A stretch of DNA of 64,000 bases from contig NC_015737.1 in the NCBI RefSeq assembly GCF_000270305.1, forward strand, positions 1,426,501-1,490,500, in the 5' to 3' direction. Numbering within the stretch: position 1 is the stretch's first letter; every line of letters starts with the position of its first letter. Position numbers and translations under genes: made by a program. The notes under the pieces were generated by a model. That model saw only the letters and a program-made list of their open reading frames with translations, was not told where the DNA came from and searched no databases. Shown here piece by piece: positions 7,695 to 16,278 of the stretch. The stretch is from Clostridium sp. SY8519. Lineage in GTDB: Bacteria; Bacillota; Clostridia; Lachnospirales; Lachnospiraceae.

Positions 7695-9323
7695 ATGTCA
7701 GATGAAATGAATCGGAAAAACCTGACCGGCGCAGACGGTCAGAGGGTGTCCGGCGGAACCGGTGCTTCCGGCGCGGACGGCCGTGAGGGCTGGATGCATC
7801 AGGGAGATGATTCCATGTTCGCGGAGGGCCCGGCACAGCAGCCGCAGAGTGACTCGGTCTATTCTTATAATTACAGAGATACAGACAGCGCGTCCCATTC
7901 CGGGGACTACGATGCCCGCAGGGACAGCGGAAACTACTCCTATGAAAGCGGGGACAGCGGTGATTTTTCCGGGCCGGGCAGCGGCACAGAGGATTCCGGC
8001 CGTGCTTATACCGGAGAAAATAACTGGCGGGAGACCCGCAGGACCTATGAACGGCCCAAACGGAGATTTGGCGGCGGAGGCGGCGGAAGAGGCCGCGGGA
8101 GAAACGGCGGAGGCATACGGACTCCCCAGTCCCCCGGCGGCAGATTCGGACTCAACCTGCTGAAATGCGTGGCTTTTGCCGTAGTCTTCGGCCTGATCGC
8201 AGGCGGAATCATCCATGGAATGAACCCCTCCGGCGCAGGCAGCATCGGCTCGGCCGAACTGACAGAGGGATCTTCCGGCAGCGCTTCAGACGGGAAGAAT
8301 TCTTCCGGAAGCAGCGCTTCCGGCAGCAATACAGATGCCGCGGCAGTCGTGAAAAATGTCATGCCTTCCATCGTATCCATTACAACGGTCAGCCAGTCGG
8401 AATATTACGACATGTTCGGCCAGTCGGAGGCATATGAGAGCAAAGGGAGCGGATCCGGCATCATTGTATCCGATGACTCCGAAAACCTGTATATCGCGAC
8501 GAACAACCACGTGGTAGAAGGGGCCAGATCCCTGACGGTTGTATTTTCCGATGACCAGAGCGTATCAGGCAGTGTGAAGGGGACAGACGCAAGTTCTGAC
8601 CTGGCCGTGGTTACGGTGAAGAAATCAAAAATGAAGAAGTCCACCCTGTCAGCCATCAAGACAGCAGTCCTGGGTGACTCCAAGAGCCTGAAAGTCGGAG
8701 AACCCTGCATTGCCATCGGCAACGCGCTGGGATACGGCCAGTCGGTGACTACCGGAGTCATCAGCGCGCTGAACCGTCAGGTCAGCACACAGGATTCCAG
8801 CACCGGTGAGACCTACTCCAATACCCTGCTGCAGACAGACGCGGCCATCAACCCCGGCAACAGCGGCGGCGCGCTGCTGGACTACAGCGGAAAAGTGATC
8901 GGCATCAATTCCGCCAAATTCTCGGATACCAGCGTAGAGGGAATGGGATTTGCCATCCCGGTTTCCACAGCCCGGCCTATTATAAACAATCTGATCAAAG
9001 GAAAGTCCAATGTATCAAACGGCAATGCGTACCTTGGCATTGTGGGAAGCGATGTATCGGAATCCGCGTCTTCGGCCTATGGCATCCCGAAGGGAATCTA
9101 CATTACCAGCGTGGAGAAAGGCCAGGCAGCAGCAGCCGCAGGCCTCCAGAAGGGGGACATCATCACATCCTTTAACGGGGCGGATGTGACAGCCATGGCA
9201 GACTTAAAGAGCCGGCTGGCAGCCTGCAAACCGGGCGACAAAGTCAAAGTTGCATACAGCCGTTCGGATAACGGCGGATACAAGTCACATACGGTTACAG
9301 TAACACTGGGAAAGAAGAAATAA
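7695..9323 (+). CDS. HtrA/DegP-family membrane-anchored serine protease with PDZ domain
   Basis: 542 residues. Residues 1-150 are low-complexity, rich in Gly, Ser, Asp and Tyr, ending in a GGGGGGRGRGRNGGG run. A membrane anchor follows (about 156-176), then the trypsin-like protease domain with catalytic His near 272 (NNHVVEG), Asp near 302 (SSDLAVV) and Ser near 390 (NPGNSGGALLD), then one PDZ domain (about 445-540). HtrA proteases degrade or refold damaged proteins outside the membrane. The start has GAAAGAGAGG upstream. It is three bp from the carbamate kinase gene, so the two are probably cotranscribed. The long RGG-containing cytoplasmic leader is unusual; ordinary HtrA leaders are much shorter. 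Confidence 0.9.
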   Translation: MSDEMNRKNLTGADGQRVSGGTGASGADGREGWMHQGDDSMFAEGPAQQPQSDSVYSYNYRDTDSASHSGDYDARRDSGNYSYESGDSGDFSGPGSGTEDSGRAYTGENNWRETRRTYERPKRRFGGGGGGRGRGRNGGGIRTPQSPGGRFGLNLLKCVAFAVVFGLIAGGIIHGMNPSGAGSIGSAELTEGSSGSASDGKNSSGSSASGSNTDAAAVVKNVMPSIVSITTVSQSEYYDMFGQSEAYESKGSGSGIIVSDDSENLYIATNNHVVEGARSLTVVFSDDQSVSGSVKGTDASSDLAVVTVKKSKMKKSTLSAIKTAVLGDSKSLKVGEPCIAIGNALGYGQSVTTGVISALNRQVSTQDSSTGETYSNTLLQTDAAINPGNSGGALLDYSGKVIGINSAKFSDTSVEGMGFAIPVSTARPIINNLIKGKSNVSNGNAYLGIVGSDVSESASSAYGIPKGIYITSVEKGQAAAAAGLQKGDIITSFNGADVTAMADLKSRLAACKPGDKVKVAYSRSDNGGYKSHTVTVTLGKKK

Positions 9324-9326
9324 GCT

Positions 9327-10259
9327 ATGAAGAAAAAGAAAATTACACTGGCTCTCGGACATGACGCACTGGGCACTACACTTCCGGAGCAGAAGAAAGC
9401 AACCCGAAAAGCAGCGAAAGCCATCGCGGACCTGGTACAGGATGAGTGCCAGGTCGTGATCACACACAGCAACGGACCGCAGGTGGGGATGATCCATACG
9501 GCCATGTCAGAGTTCCACCGTCTGTACAAAGAATACACAGCCACCCCCATGTCCGTATGCTCAGCCATGAGCCAGGGGTATATCGGCTATGACCTGCAGA
9601 ATGCCATCCGGGCGGAACTGATCAGCCGCGGTGTGTACAAGACAGTATCCACGGTACTGACCCAGGTAATCGTGGATCCTTATGATGACGCGTTTTACGC
9701 GCCGTCCAAGATCATCGGCCGGGTTATGAATGAGCAGGACGCGGAGGAAGAAGAACACAAAGGCAATCATGTCGTTGCAGCGGAAGGCGGCTACCGCAGA
9801 ATCGTGGCAGCGCCGAAACCCATGGAAATCGTTGAGATCGACGCAGTGCGGGCCCTGCTTTCCGCGGATCAGATTGTCATTGCGGCCGGCGGCGGCGGAA
9901 TACCGGTGCTGTCCCAGGGATATGAGCTCAAAGGCGCCAGCGCGGTCATTGAAAAGGACCTGGCAGCCGGACTTCTGGCGGATGAGGTAAATGCCGACGT
10001 GCTGATCCTTCTGACCGATCAGGAATATGCCTATCGGGATTACGGCAGTGATTCGGCCAGCGCGATCCGGGATATTTCCTGCAAAGAGGCGGAACAGCTG
10101 CTGACAGACGGGCATTTCGGAGCGGGCACCATGGCGCCGAAATTTGAGACCGCACTGAAATTCATCGGTGATTCCGCGGTCCGTCAGGTGATTATCACCC
10201 GGCTGGACTGCATGCGGGACGCACTGGATGGAAACACCGGCACACATATCCACAAATAA
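9327..10259 (+). CDS. arcC: Carbamate kinase
   Basis: 310 residues, full family length. The amino-acid-kinase fold motifs are visible: LALGHDALG at the start (where most have GGNA), THSNGPQVG near residue 50, AAGGGGIPV near 192, and a C-terminal FGAGTMAPKFETALKF. The enzyme makes ATP from carbamoyl phosphate and ADP, giving ammonia and CO2, in arginine deiminase, agmatine or purine/allantoin fermentation. No arcA, argF, ygeW or ygfK is adjacent; it follows the HtrA gene by three bp, an unusual pairing, so its pathway partners must lie elsewhere. A terminator follows at 10297. Confidence 0.93.
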   Translation: MKKKKITLALGHDALGTTLPEQKKATRKAAKAIADLVQDECQVVITHSNGPQVGMIHTAMSEFHRLYKEYTATPMSVCSAMSQGYIGYDLQNAIRAELISRGVYKTVSTVLTQVIVDPYDDAFYAPSKIIGRVMNEQDAEEEEHKGNHVVAAEGGYRRIVAAPKPMEIVEIDAVRALLSADQIVIAAGGGGIPVLSQGYELKGASAVIEKDLAAGLLADEVNADVLILLTDQEYAYRDYGSDSASAIRDISCKEAEQLLTDGHFGAGTMAPKFETALKFIGDSAVRQVIITRLDCMRDALDGNTGTHIHK

Positions 10260-10296
10260 AATCCGGCGGTCAGACGGCCGGAAAGGGGAGCAAAAG

Positions 10297-10332
10297 CAGG
10301 GGCTGCAGGATACGCGGCCCCTGTATTTTTTT
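10297..10332 (+). terminator. Intrinsic terminator of arcC
   Basis: CAGGGGC pairs with GCCCCTG and is followed by TATTTTTTTT. Confidence 0.85.
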
Positions 10333-10484
10333 TCGTGCAAATAAAATGGAGGGGAGGATTTCCAAATCCACAATCCCAGTAAAATCAAGGATTACGTTAA
10401 AAAATTAACAAAATTGTATACATAATAAACAAAAGAAACAGCCATGGATTGTGAAAAAAGGATACAAAAAAAATCGTTTTATAT

Positions 10485-10655
10485 TATAATAATACCAGCA
10501 TCGGCAGCATGGGTACAGAGGATCTGTGCGCTGCCGCAATACAAAAAGGTTACCGGTAATTGCACTGACTCCTGACCCGGCGGCAGAGTTCCCCGTACCG
10601 GAATCCACGGATCGTCAGCTGCGTTTTATATGATATAGAGGAGAAAATAGGTAGT
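10485..10655 (+). promoter_or_regulatory. Putative promoter -10 and structured leader of pyk
   Basis: The 396-bp gap before pyk holds a TATAAT at 10485-10490 in an A/T-rich stretch (no clear -35). Transcription from it would give a leader of about 160 nt. The leader contains a two-level hairpin: CGGCAGC (10502-10508) with GCTGCCG (10530-10536) enclosing ACAGA/TCTGT. I do not recognise a known riboswitch here. Confidence 0.4.
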
Positions 10656-12410
10656 ATGACAACATTTCGCAAAACAAAAATCATCTGCACGCTGGGTCCG
10701 GCAACTGATCAGGGAGATACCCTGAAGCAGCTTGCATTAAACGGCATGAATGTGGCCAGATTCAACTTTTCCCATGGCAGTCATGAGGAACAGGCGGAAC
10801 GGTTTCAGAAGCTGGTGGCAGTCCGGGAAGAGACCGGGCTCCCCATTGCTACGCTTCTGGATACCAAGGGACCGGAGATCCGGGTCAAAGATTTCAAAGA
10901 GGGCGCGATCGAATTAAAGGAAGGACAGAAATTCACACTGTCCATCGGCGATTTTCTGGGAGATGAGAATCGTGTGGCCATTTCATTTGAAGATCTGTAC
11001 CAGGATGTGGAGCCCGGCAGCCGGATTCTGATTGATGACGGGCTGATCGAGATGCATGTGGATGAGATCTCCGGCACGGATATCATATGCACGGTTGACA
11101 ACGGCGGCCCGGTGTCCAATCACAAAGGGGTCAACGTGCCGAATGCGGCGCTGTCCATGCCGTTTATCAGTGAGAAAGACCGTTCGGATATTGAATTCGG
11201 TATCCGCCAGGGCTTCGATTTTATTGCGGCGTCGTTTACCCGGACAGCCGATGATATTCTGGAGATCCGCAAGATACTGGAGGATAACGGGGGCACGGAA
11301 ATCCAGGTCATCGCGAAAATTGAGAACAAGCAGGGCGTGGACAACATCGACGATATCATCCGCGTCAGCGACGGCGTGATGGTGGCCCGCGGAGATATGG
11401 GCGTGGAGATTCCCTTCGAGGATGTGCCGGCGATCCAGAAAAAGATCATCAAAAAGACGTATACCGCCGGCAAGCAGGTAATTACCGCCACACAGATGCT
11501 GGATTCCATGATCAAGAATCCCCGTCCCACCAGGGCGGAGACAGCCGATGTGGCAAACGCGGTATATGACGGCACCAGCGTCATCATGCTGTCCGGCGAG
11601 ACGGCAGCCGGCCTGTATCCGGTGGAGGCATTAAAGACCATGGTCCGCGTGGCCACCCGGACGGAGCAGGATATTGATTATGCCAAACGCCTGAAAAACA
11701 GAGACCATACAGAGGAAAATGACATTACCAATGCCATTGCCCACGCAACCTGCACGACAGCGCTGGATCTGAATGCCTCAGCGATTATTTCCGTCAGCAG
11801 TTCCGGCAGAACCGCGCGCATGGTATCCAAATACCGGCCCAGCTGCCCGATTATCGGGTGTTCGACCTATGATCATGTATGCCGCCGGATGAATATGTCC
11901 TGGGGCGTGATTCCCATGCAGCTGGAGCTTCAGAACAATCCGGATGACCTCTTCGAGCATGCGGTGGACAGCGCAACCGCCAACGGACTGATCTCCGAAG
12001 GAGATGTGGTAATCGTTACCGCCGGCGTGCCGCTGGGCGTATCCGGCACGACGAACCAGATCAAGGTGCAGATTGCCGGCAATATCATGATCCGCGGCAA
12101 GGGAGTCAACGGCAGCCGGGTGTCCGCCAATGTATGCATCGCGGATTCCGCGGAGTCACTGGAACGGGATTTCAAGACCGGAGACATTATCGTGGCAAAA
12201 GACACCGATAACAGCATGCTGCACTATCTGCGCCAGGCTTCCGGATTGATTCTGGAATCCAAAAGCTCCAATTCCCACGGCGTGATTGCGGGCATGAGCC
12301 TGGATCTTCCGGTGATCCGTGATGCCAGTCACGCGACGGAAATCCTGAAGACCGGCAGCTATATTACGATGGATCCGAAGCGGGGAACGGTAAGCACCGC
12401 CAAAAATTAA
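10656..12410 (+). CDS. pyk: Pyruvate kinase with extra C-terminal domain
   Basis: 584 residues, the long Bacillus-type form. Residues 1-470 are the standard enzyme: TKIICTLGPA at the start, NFSHG, DTKGPEIR, and the active-site signature IAKIENKQGVDNIDDII (about 220-236), then TATQMLDSMI. The extra domain (about 475-584) resembles the mobile phosphohistidine domain of PEP-utilising enzymes, with SSNSHGVIAG carrying the conserved histidine and DLPVI after it. The enzyme converts phosphoenolpyruvate and ADP to pyruvate and ATP, the last step of glycolysis. AGAGGAG lies about 13 bases before the start. A 19-bp perfect hairpin closes the gene at 12480. Confidence 0.95.
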   Translation: MTTFRKTKIICTLGPATDQGDTLKQLALNGMNVARFNFSHGSHEEQAERFQKLVAVREETGLPIATLLDTKGPEIRVKDFKEGAIELKEGQKFTLSIGDFLGDENRVAISFEDLYQDVEPGSRILIDDGLIEMHVDEISGTDIICTVDNGGPVSNHKGVNVPNAALSMPFISEKDRSDIEFGIRQGFDFIAASFTRTADDILEIRKILEDNGGTEIQVIAKIENKQGVDNIDDIIRVSDGVMVARGDMGVEIPFEDVPAIQKKIIKKTYTAGKQVITATQMLDSMIKNPRPTRAETADVANAVYDGTSVIMLSGETAAGLYPVEALKTMVRVATRTEQDIDYAKRLKNRDHTEENDITNAIAHATCTTALDLNASAIISVSSSGRTARMVSKYRPSCPIIGCSTYDHVCRRMNMSWGVIPMQLELQNNPDDLFEHAVDSATANGLISEGDVVIVTAGVPLGVSGTTNQIKVQIAGNIMIRGKGVNGSRVSANVCIADSAESLERDFKTGDIIVAKDTDNSMLHYLRQASGLILESKSSNSHGVIAGMSLDLPVIRDASHATEILKTGSYITMDPKRGTVSTAKN

Positions 12411-12479
12411 TCAGCATCTGCTCACAGACGAAGGGAGAAGCATTCGCCTGCTTCCAGCCCTCTGCCGACAGACAGGAAA

Positions 12480-12522
12480 CAGGGGCCGGGGCAAAACGGA
12501 TTTCGTTTTGCCCCGGCCCCTG
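12480..12522 (+). terminator. Very stable hairpin after pyk
   Basis: A 19-bp perfect stem (CAGGGGCCGGGGCAAAACG and its complement) with a 5-base loop. There is no T tract, so it may act as an mRNA 3' stabiliser more than as a terminator. The sequence CCGGCCCCTGTGTGC on its 3' side is repeated at about 12573-12587. Confidence 0.55.
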
Positions 12523-12673
12523 TGTGCATGAAGCAGGTGCACGAGCATATCATCGTAAGAATCGGTTCACACGCCGGCCCCTGTGTGCGTAAAGCATAAG
12601 CCTTGGAGCTGCCTGCGCCGGAAGCAGGTGCAGGCGCTCCGGCTGACGGCAGACAAACCGGAAAGGACGGCCC

Positions 12674-13594
12674 TTACTTCCACAGCGGAGAGGGATACAG
12701 GCCCTCCTCTGTCATCCGGGCCAGTGCCTGCATTACGTCCGGCTTGTCCTCCCGGTAGGTGACGCCGTGCCATTTGTCCGGTGTCTTCAGAATCTGTACG
12801 GTGGCCCGGTCTTCTGCCAGAAGCTGGCTGACAACGCCGGGGAGGAAATATTCCCCTTTCAGCGGATTGTCCTGCAGCGCCTGATCCAGAAATGCCGGGA
12901 AGCGGTTCCAGGCCTCCTGCAGGAAGCTTTCCGAAAATCCCCACAGATTCATGGAAACCGGTGTGTCTCCGTCTATATCCTGCCAGGTGGTTCCCTGATC
13001 TGCCGAGTAACAGATGCGGTCAGACTGCTGCCGGATCTGTGTATACTCCGTCACGGAGGCAAGGAAGCCGGAGGCATCGGAAACACAGACGCCGCGGGAT
13101 ACGGAACCGTTGACCGTGACTGTGTTTTTCAGCAGATAGGCTGCCATACAGTAACGATAGTGGGTGTCGTCATGGTGGGACGTCAGATAATCGTAAATCA
13201 GGCGAAAGCAGGAAGGCCCGTAGTAATCGTCCGCATTGATGACGGCAAAGGGCCCGTCGATCAGATCCCGGGCTGCCAGAATCGCGTGGGCAGTGCCCCA
13301 GGGTTTTTCCCGGCCGTCAGGGACGGAATATCCCGCCGGAAGATCATCGAGGGTCTGATAGGCGTAGGCGGTCTCCATCTGCCCGGCAATGCGGGAACCG
13401 ATTTTTTCGCGGAATTCCCGGTCAATGGAAGGCTTGATGATGAAGATGACCTTCTCAAATCCGGCGCGCCGGGCGTCGTAGATGGAATAGTCCATGATCA
13501 CTTCACCGGCGGGTCCCACCGGATCCAGCTGCTTTAATCCGCCGTAGCGGCTTCCCATGCCGGCCGCCATAACGACCAAAACTGGTTTTTTCAT
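12674..13594 (-). CDS. Sugar nucleotidyltransferase family protein
   Basis: 306 residues with an N-terminal NTP-transferase (GT-A) fold. VVMAAGMGSRYGG carries the G-x-G-x-R nucleotide-binding loop and KQLDPVGPAGEVIMDYSIYDA follows as in glucose-1-phosphate nucleotidyltransferases. PWGTAHAILAA and AVINADDYYG supply the substrate and metal-binding motifs. The product is expected to be an NDP-sugar for envelope or storage polymers; which sugar and which nucleotide cannot be read off. AAAGGAGA stands nine bases before the ATG. It is a single minus-strand gene between pyk and the ncRNA, with a 160-bp A/T-rich promoter region upstream. Confidence 0.82.
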   Translation of the reverse strand: MKKPVLVVMAAGMGSRYGGLKQLDPVGPAGEVIMDYSIYDARRAGFEKVIFIIKPSIDREFREKIGSRIAGQMETAYAYQTLDDLPAGYSVPDGREKPWGTAHAILAARDLIDGPFAVINADDYYGPSCFRLIYDYLTSHHDDTHYRYCMAAYLLKNTVTVNGSVSRGVCVSDASGFLASVTEYTQIRQQSDRICYSADQGTTWQDIDGDTPVSMNLWGFSESFLQEAWNRFPAFLDQALQDNPLKGEYFLPGVVSQLLAEDRATVQILKTPDKWHGVTYREDKPDVMQALARMTEEGLYPSPLWK

Positions 13595-13756
13595 TGAGGT
13601 GTCTCCTTTGATCTGCGCAGCAGGTGTCAGGTGCTGCGGCGTTTTCTGCTCTTTTTATTATAACGGAGATTATACATATAATTGAATGAAAATTTATCAA
13701 TTGATAGATAATAAATACATAACGCTGAAAAAAGTAAAAAAAGAACAGACAAAAGG

Positions 13757-13785
13757 TTGACAAAAGCGCGGATGTGAGATATATT
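13757..13785 (+). promoter_or_regulatory. Consensus sigma-A promoter of the large ncRNA
   Basis: TTGACA (13757-13762), exactly 17 bp, TATATT (13780-13785). Predicted transcription start is about 13792. No open reading frame with a ribosome binding site follows. Confidence 0.8.
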
Positions 13786-13791
13786 ATAGTC

Positions 13792-14328
13792 ACAAAAAGA
13801 AATCAAGTTGAAACGGAAAGGAGGTACGGACCAAAGGGAATTTTAACAGTCACTCAAGCAACCGCATATTCCGGATCTGATACGTAAACCATGGAAGAGA
13901 TAGTATAGAGCGTACAGGTTCTCCTGAGGGAGCAGCTACGGATCCATGAAGAAGAATGAAGAAATTGTCAGAGCCAGGAAAAGAGTTTACTGGGAGAAGA
14001 CCAATGGGAATGTAAGTTGGATTTTTATCCACAAGAGAGCCGGAAGCTTAGTTTCGGCGGAACCTATTAACTTGAGGTTTCATCATTTGATATGAAGTCT
14101 CGTCAGCATATATGAGTGCCAGAGAAGGCTGGCATCGGATGCCAGGAGTCTGGCAGCATGAGTGGTTAATAGAACAACTGAATAGAGGAATCGTTCCGAT
14201 GTCGCGGACATCGAGAAAAAGGACGAATTCTAGGACGATAAAATTGCATATAGGAGGACACTGAATGAGTCCAATCAATCATTGAGAGGCATTACTTAAC
14301 AGGTGGTTAGGTAGTGCCTCTTCTTTCT
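13792..14328 (+). ncRNA. Large structured non-coding RNA, about 537 nt, class not recognised
   Basis: A consensus promoter and a strong intrinsic terminator enclose about 537 nt with no credible gene. The segment is rich in short perfect helices: CTGGCAT/ATGCCAG with a 3-base loop (about 14127-14144), CGATGTC/GACATCG with a 3-base loop (about 14198-14214), TTCAT/ATGAA (about 14079-14097), GCCGGAA/TTTCGGC (about 14039-14059), GGAC/GTCC near 14257-14272, and a possible long-range pair GTAAAC (near 13885) with GTTTAC (near 13987). It lacks the conserved core of RNase P RNA, a tmRNA tag frame, and a group II intron start. Its size is in the range of large ornate bacterial RNAs such as ROOL or OLE, but I cannot assign it to either. 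It lies between a nucleotidyltransferase gene and gltX. Confidence 0.65.
14286..14328 (+). terminator. Intrinsic terminator of the large ncRNA
   Basis: A 15-bp stem (14286-14300 with 14306-14320; starts GAGGCATTAC, two G-U pairs) closes a 5-base loop and runs into TTCTTTCT. Confidence 0.85.
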
Positions 14329-14360
14329 GCGCGCAATATCCGGGCGGACTGCTGCGGACA

Positions 14361-14426
14361 TTTTCCGGCAGTTTGCCGAGACTTTTCCGGCAGTCTGCCG
14401 TGATTTTTTTCCGGCAGCCCGCCGCG
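14361..14426. repeat. Triple repeat of a CGGCAG-type hairpin unit
   Basis: Three copies of TTTTCCGGCAGNNNGCCG start at 14361, 14383 and 14407 (periods 22 and 24). Each is a small inverted repeat (CGGCA/TGCCG or similar) after four T. They lie between the ncRNA terminator and the gltX promoter. Confidence 0.6.
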
Positions 14427-14437
14427 GGATTTTCTGG

Positions 14438-14466
14438 TTGTGCATCTGACCCGGCTGGAGTATAAT
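14438..14466 (+). promoter_or_regulatory. Promoter of gltX
   Basis: TTGTGC (14438-14443), 17-bp spacer, perfect TATAAT (14461-14466). The leader of about 110 nt shows no T-box. Confidence 0.7.
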
Positions 14467-14585
14467 CGTTTAGTGTGCCCTGAGGAAAATACCGACGCCT
14501 TGCCAGGGGGCAATTGCGCGGACCGCGGATGCGGACGGCAGACAGCAGACAAGGCGCAATTTATGATAAAGAAAGAGGTATAGCA

Positions 14586-16037
14586 ATGGCAAAAGTCAGA
14601 ACCAGATTCGCACCGAGCCCTACCGGACGGATGCATGTGGGAAATCTACGAACGGCTCTTTATACATATCTGATCGCGAAACATGCAGGCGGAGATTTTG
14701 TACTCCGTATCGAGGACACGGATCAGGGACGGTTTGTGGCGGAAGCGGAAGACATTATCTATCATACCCTGGCGGAGACCGGCCTGATCCATGATGAAGG
14801 TCCGGACAAAGACGGGGGATATGGCCCGTATGTGCAGAGTGAGCGCTGCAAGAGCGGTCTGTATATGAAGTACGCGCTGGAACTGATCGAGAAGGGAGAG
14901 GCTTACTACTGTTTCTGCGACCAGGAGCGCCTGGACAGCCTGAAACAGAACATCGGCGGCAAGGAAATCTCCTTCTATGACAAACACTGCCTGCATCTGT
15001 CCAAAGAAGAGATTGAAGCGAATCTGGCTGCGGGCAAGCCCTACGTCATCCGCATCAATGTGCCGAATGAGGGCAGCACATCGTTCCATGATGAGATTTA
15101 CGGAGATATTTCCCAGCCCAATGAAGAACTGGACGATATGATCCTGATCAAGTCAGACGGATATCCCACGTACAATTTTGCCAATGTGGTAGATGACCAT
15201 CTGATGCATATTACCCATGTGGTGCGGGGCAATGAGTATCTGTCCTCCGCGCCGAAATACACCCGTCTGTATCACGCCTTCGGATGGGAAGAACCGAAAT
15301 ATATCCACTGCCCGCTGATTACCAACGAAGAGCACCAGAAGCTTTCCAAGCGCAGCGGCCATGCTTCCTATGAAGATCTGGTGGAGCAGGGATTCCTGCC
15401 GGAAGCCATCGTGAATTTTGTGGCGCTGCTGGGATGGAGCCCGGAGGACAACCAGGAGATTATGTCCCTGCAGGAGCTGATTGAAAAATTCGATTACCGT
15501 CATATCAATAAGTCTCCGGCAGTCTTTGACATGGTCAAGTTAAGATGGATGAACGGGGAATATCTCAAGGCCATGGATTCCGACCGCTTCTATGAGCTGG
15601 CGGAGCCCTACATCAAAGAAGTGATCCATAAGGATCTGGATCTGCGCCATATCGCGGAGATGGTGAAAACAAGAATCGAAACCCTTCCGGAGATCAGGGA
15701 GCACATCGATTTCTTCGAAGAGGTGCCGGCGTATGAGGTATCCATGTATACCCACAAGAAGATGAAGACTGACCCGGAGAAATCCCTGGCGCTGCTGGAA
15801 GAGGTCCTGCCTCTGCTGGAGGCCCAGGAAGACTTCAGCAATGACGCCCTGTTCGCCATGCTGAAGGCCTATGGTTCGGAAAAAGGATATAAAGTCGGAT
15901 ATGTGATGTGGCCGATCCGTACCGCAGTGTCCGGAAAACAGATGACACCGGGCGGAGCCACCGAACTGATGGAGGTCCTGGGCAAGGAAGAGTCTGTAGA
16001 CAGAATCAGAAAAGCGATTGAAAAACTTCGCGGATAA
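14586..16037 (+). CDS. gltX: Glutamyl-tRNA synthetase
   Basis: 483 residues from ATG 14586, chosen because [14 protein letters not shown] is the normal start and AAAGAGG stands upstream; the frame is open further upstream without family similarity. The class I signature HIGH appears as HVGN in [16 protein letters not shown], and KMSKS as KLSKRSG near residue 253. The enzyme charges tRNA-Glu. In bacteria lacking glutaminyl-tRNA synthetase the same enzyme also mischarges tRNA-Gln for repair by GatCAB, likely here but not visible. It has its own promoter and is followed by the NrdR-controlled nrdD. Confidence 0.96.
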   Translation: MAKVRTRFAPSPTGRMHVGNLRTALYTYLIAKHAGGDFVLRIEDTDQGRFVAEAEDIIYHTLAETGLIHDEGPDKDGGYGPYVQSERCKSGLYMKYALELIEKGEAYYCFCDQERLDSLKQNIGGKEISFYDKHCLHLSKEEIEANLAAGKPYVIRINVPNEGSTSFHDEIYGDISQPNEELDDMILIKSDGYPTYNFANVVDDHLMHITHVVRGNEYLSSAPKYTRLYHAFGWEEPKYIHCPLITNEEHQKLSKRSGHASYEDLVEQGFLPEAIVNFVALLGWSPEDNQEIMSLQELIEKFDYRHINKSPAVFDMVKLRWMNGEYLKAMDSDRFYELAEPYIKEVIHKDLDLRHIAEMVKTRIETLPEIREHIDFFEEVPAYEVSMYTHKKMKTDPEKSLALLEEVLPLLEAQEDFSNDALFAMLKAYGSEKGYKVGYVMWPIRTAVSGKQMTPGGATELMEVLGKEESVDRIRKAIEKLRG

Positions 16038-16068
16038 AAAAGACGTTTTTTGTGAAAAACGGACAAAA

Positions 16069-16119
16069 ATACTAGATGTGGTAGTTATCTCTTGAAAAAT
16101 GCCACTAGATGTTGTAGCA
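16069..16119 (+). promoter_or_regulatory. Two NrdR-like boxes over the nrdD promoter
   Basis: ACTAGATGTGGT (from 16071) and ACTAGATGTTGT (from 16104) match the core of NrdR boxes and lie 33 bp apart, about three helical turns, the spacing typical for NrdR pairs. A promoter TTGAAA (16092-16097), 17-bp spacer, TAGCAT (16115-16120) fits around them: box 1 abuts the -35 and box 2 fills the spacer. NrdR represses ribonucleotide reductase genes when dATP is high. Confidence 0.65.
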
Positions 16120-16278
16120 TCTATAGTAACGAAGCAACAGGATATTGTACAGAAACCAGCAAGCGTGTCCCAACCAGGACCGCTTGTTGTGCGCATAAGG
16201 CAATTCTTTACAATTGTTCAACAATACAATGACAGATTCCCGGCAGGGAAAAGACAGGATGTGCAAGGGAGAACGGAC

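Noticed and set aside
13946..14092. 48-codon frame (ATG at 13946) inside the large ncRNA
   Set aside because: No ribosome binding site, codon use unlike neighbouring genes, and the segment is packed with perfect helices; treated as non-coding.
13792..14328. RNase P RNA, tmRNA or 6S RNA as identity of the ncRNA
   Set aside because: The conserved RNase P core (GAGGAAAGTC type), a tmRNA tag frame ending in Ala-Ala-stop and the 6S-like single long hairpin are all missing.
14467..14585. T-box upstream of gltX or valS
   Set aside because: No specifier loop or conserved T-box sequence (GGGTGG...ACCGCG) is present in either leader.
16099..16278. Longer NrdD starting at 16099
   Set aside because: The extra 60 residues overlap the NrdR-like boxes and promoter and are not part of the ATP-cone; ATG 16279 has a ribosome binding site.
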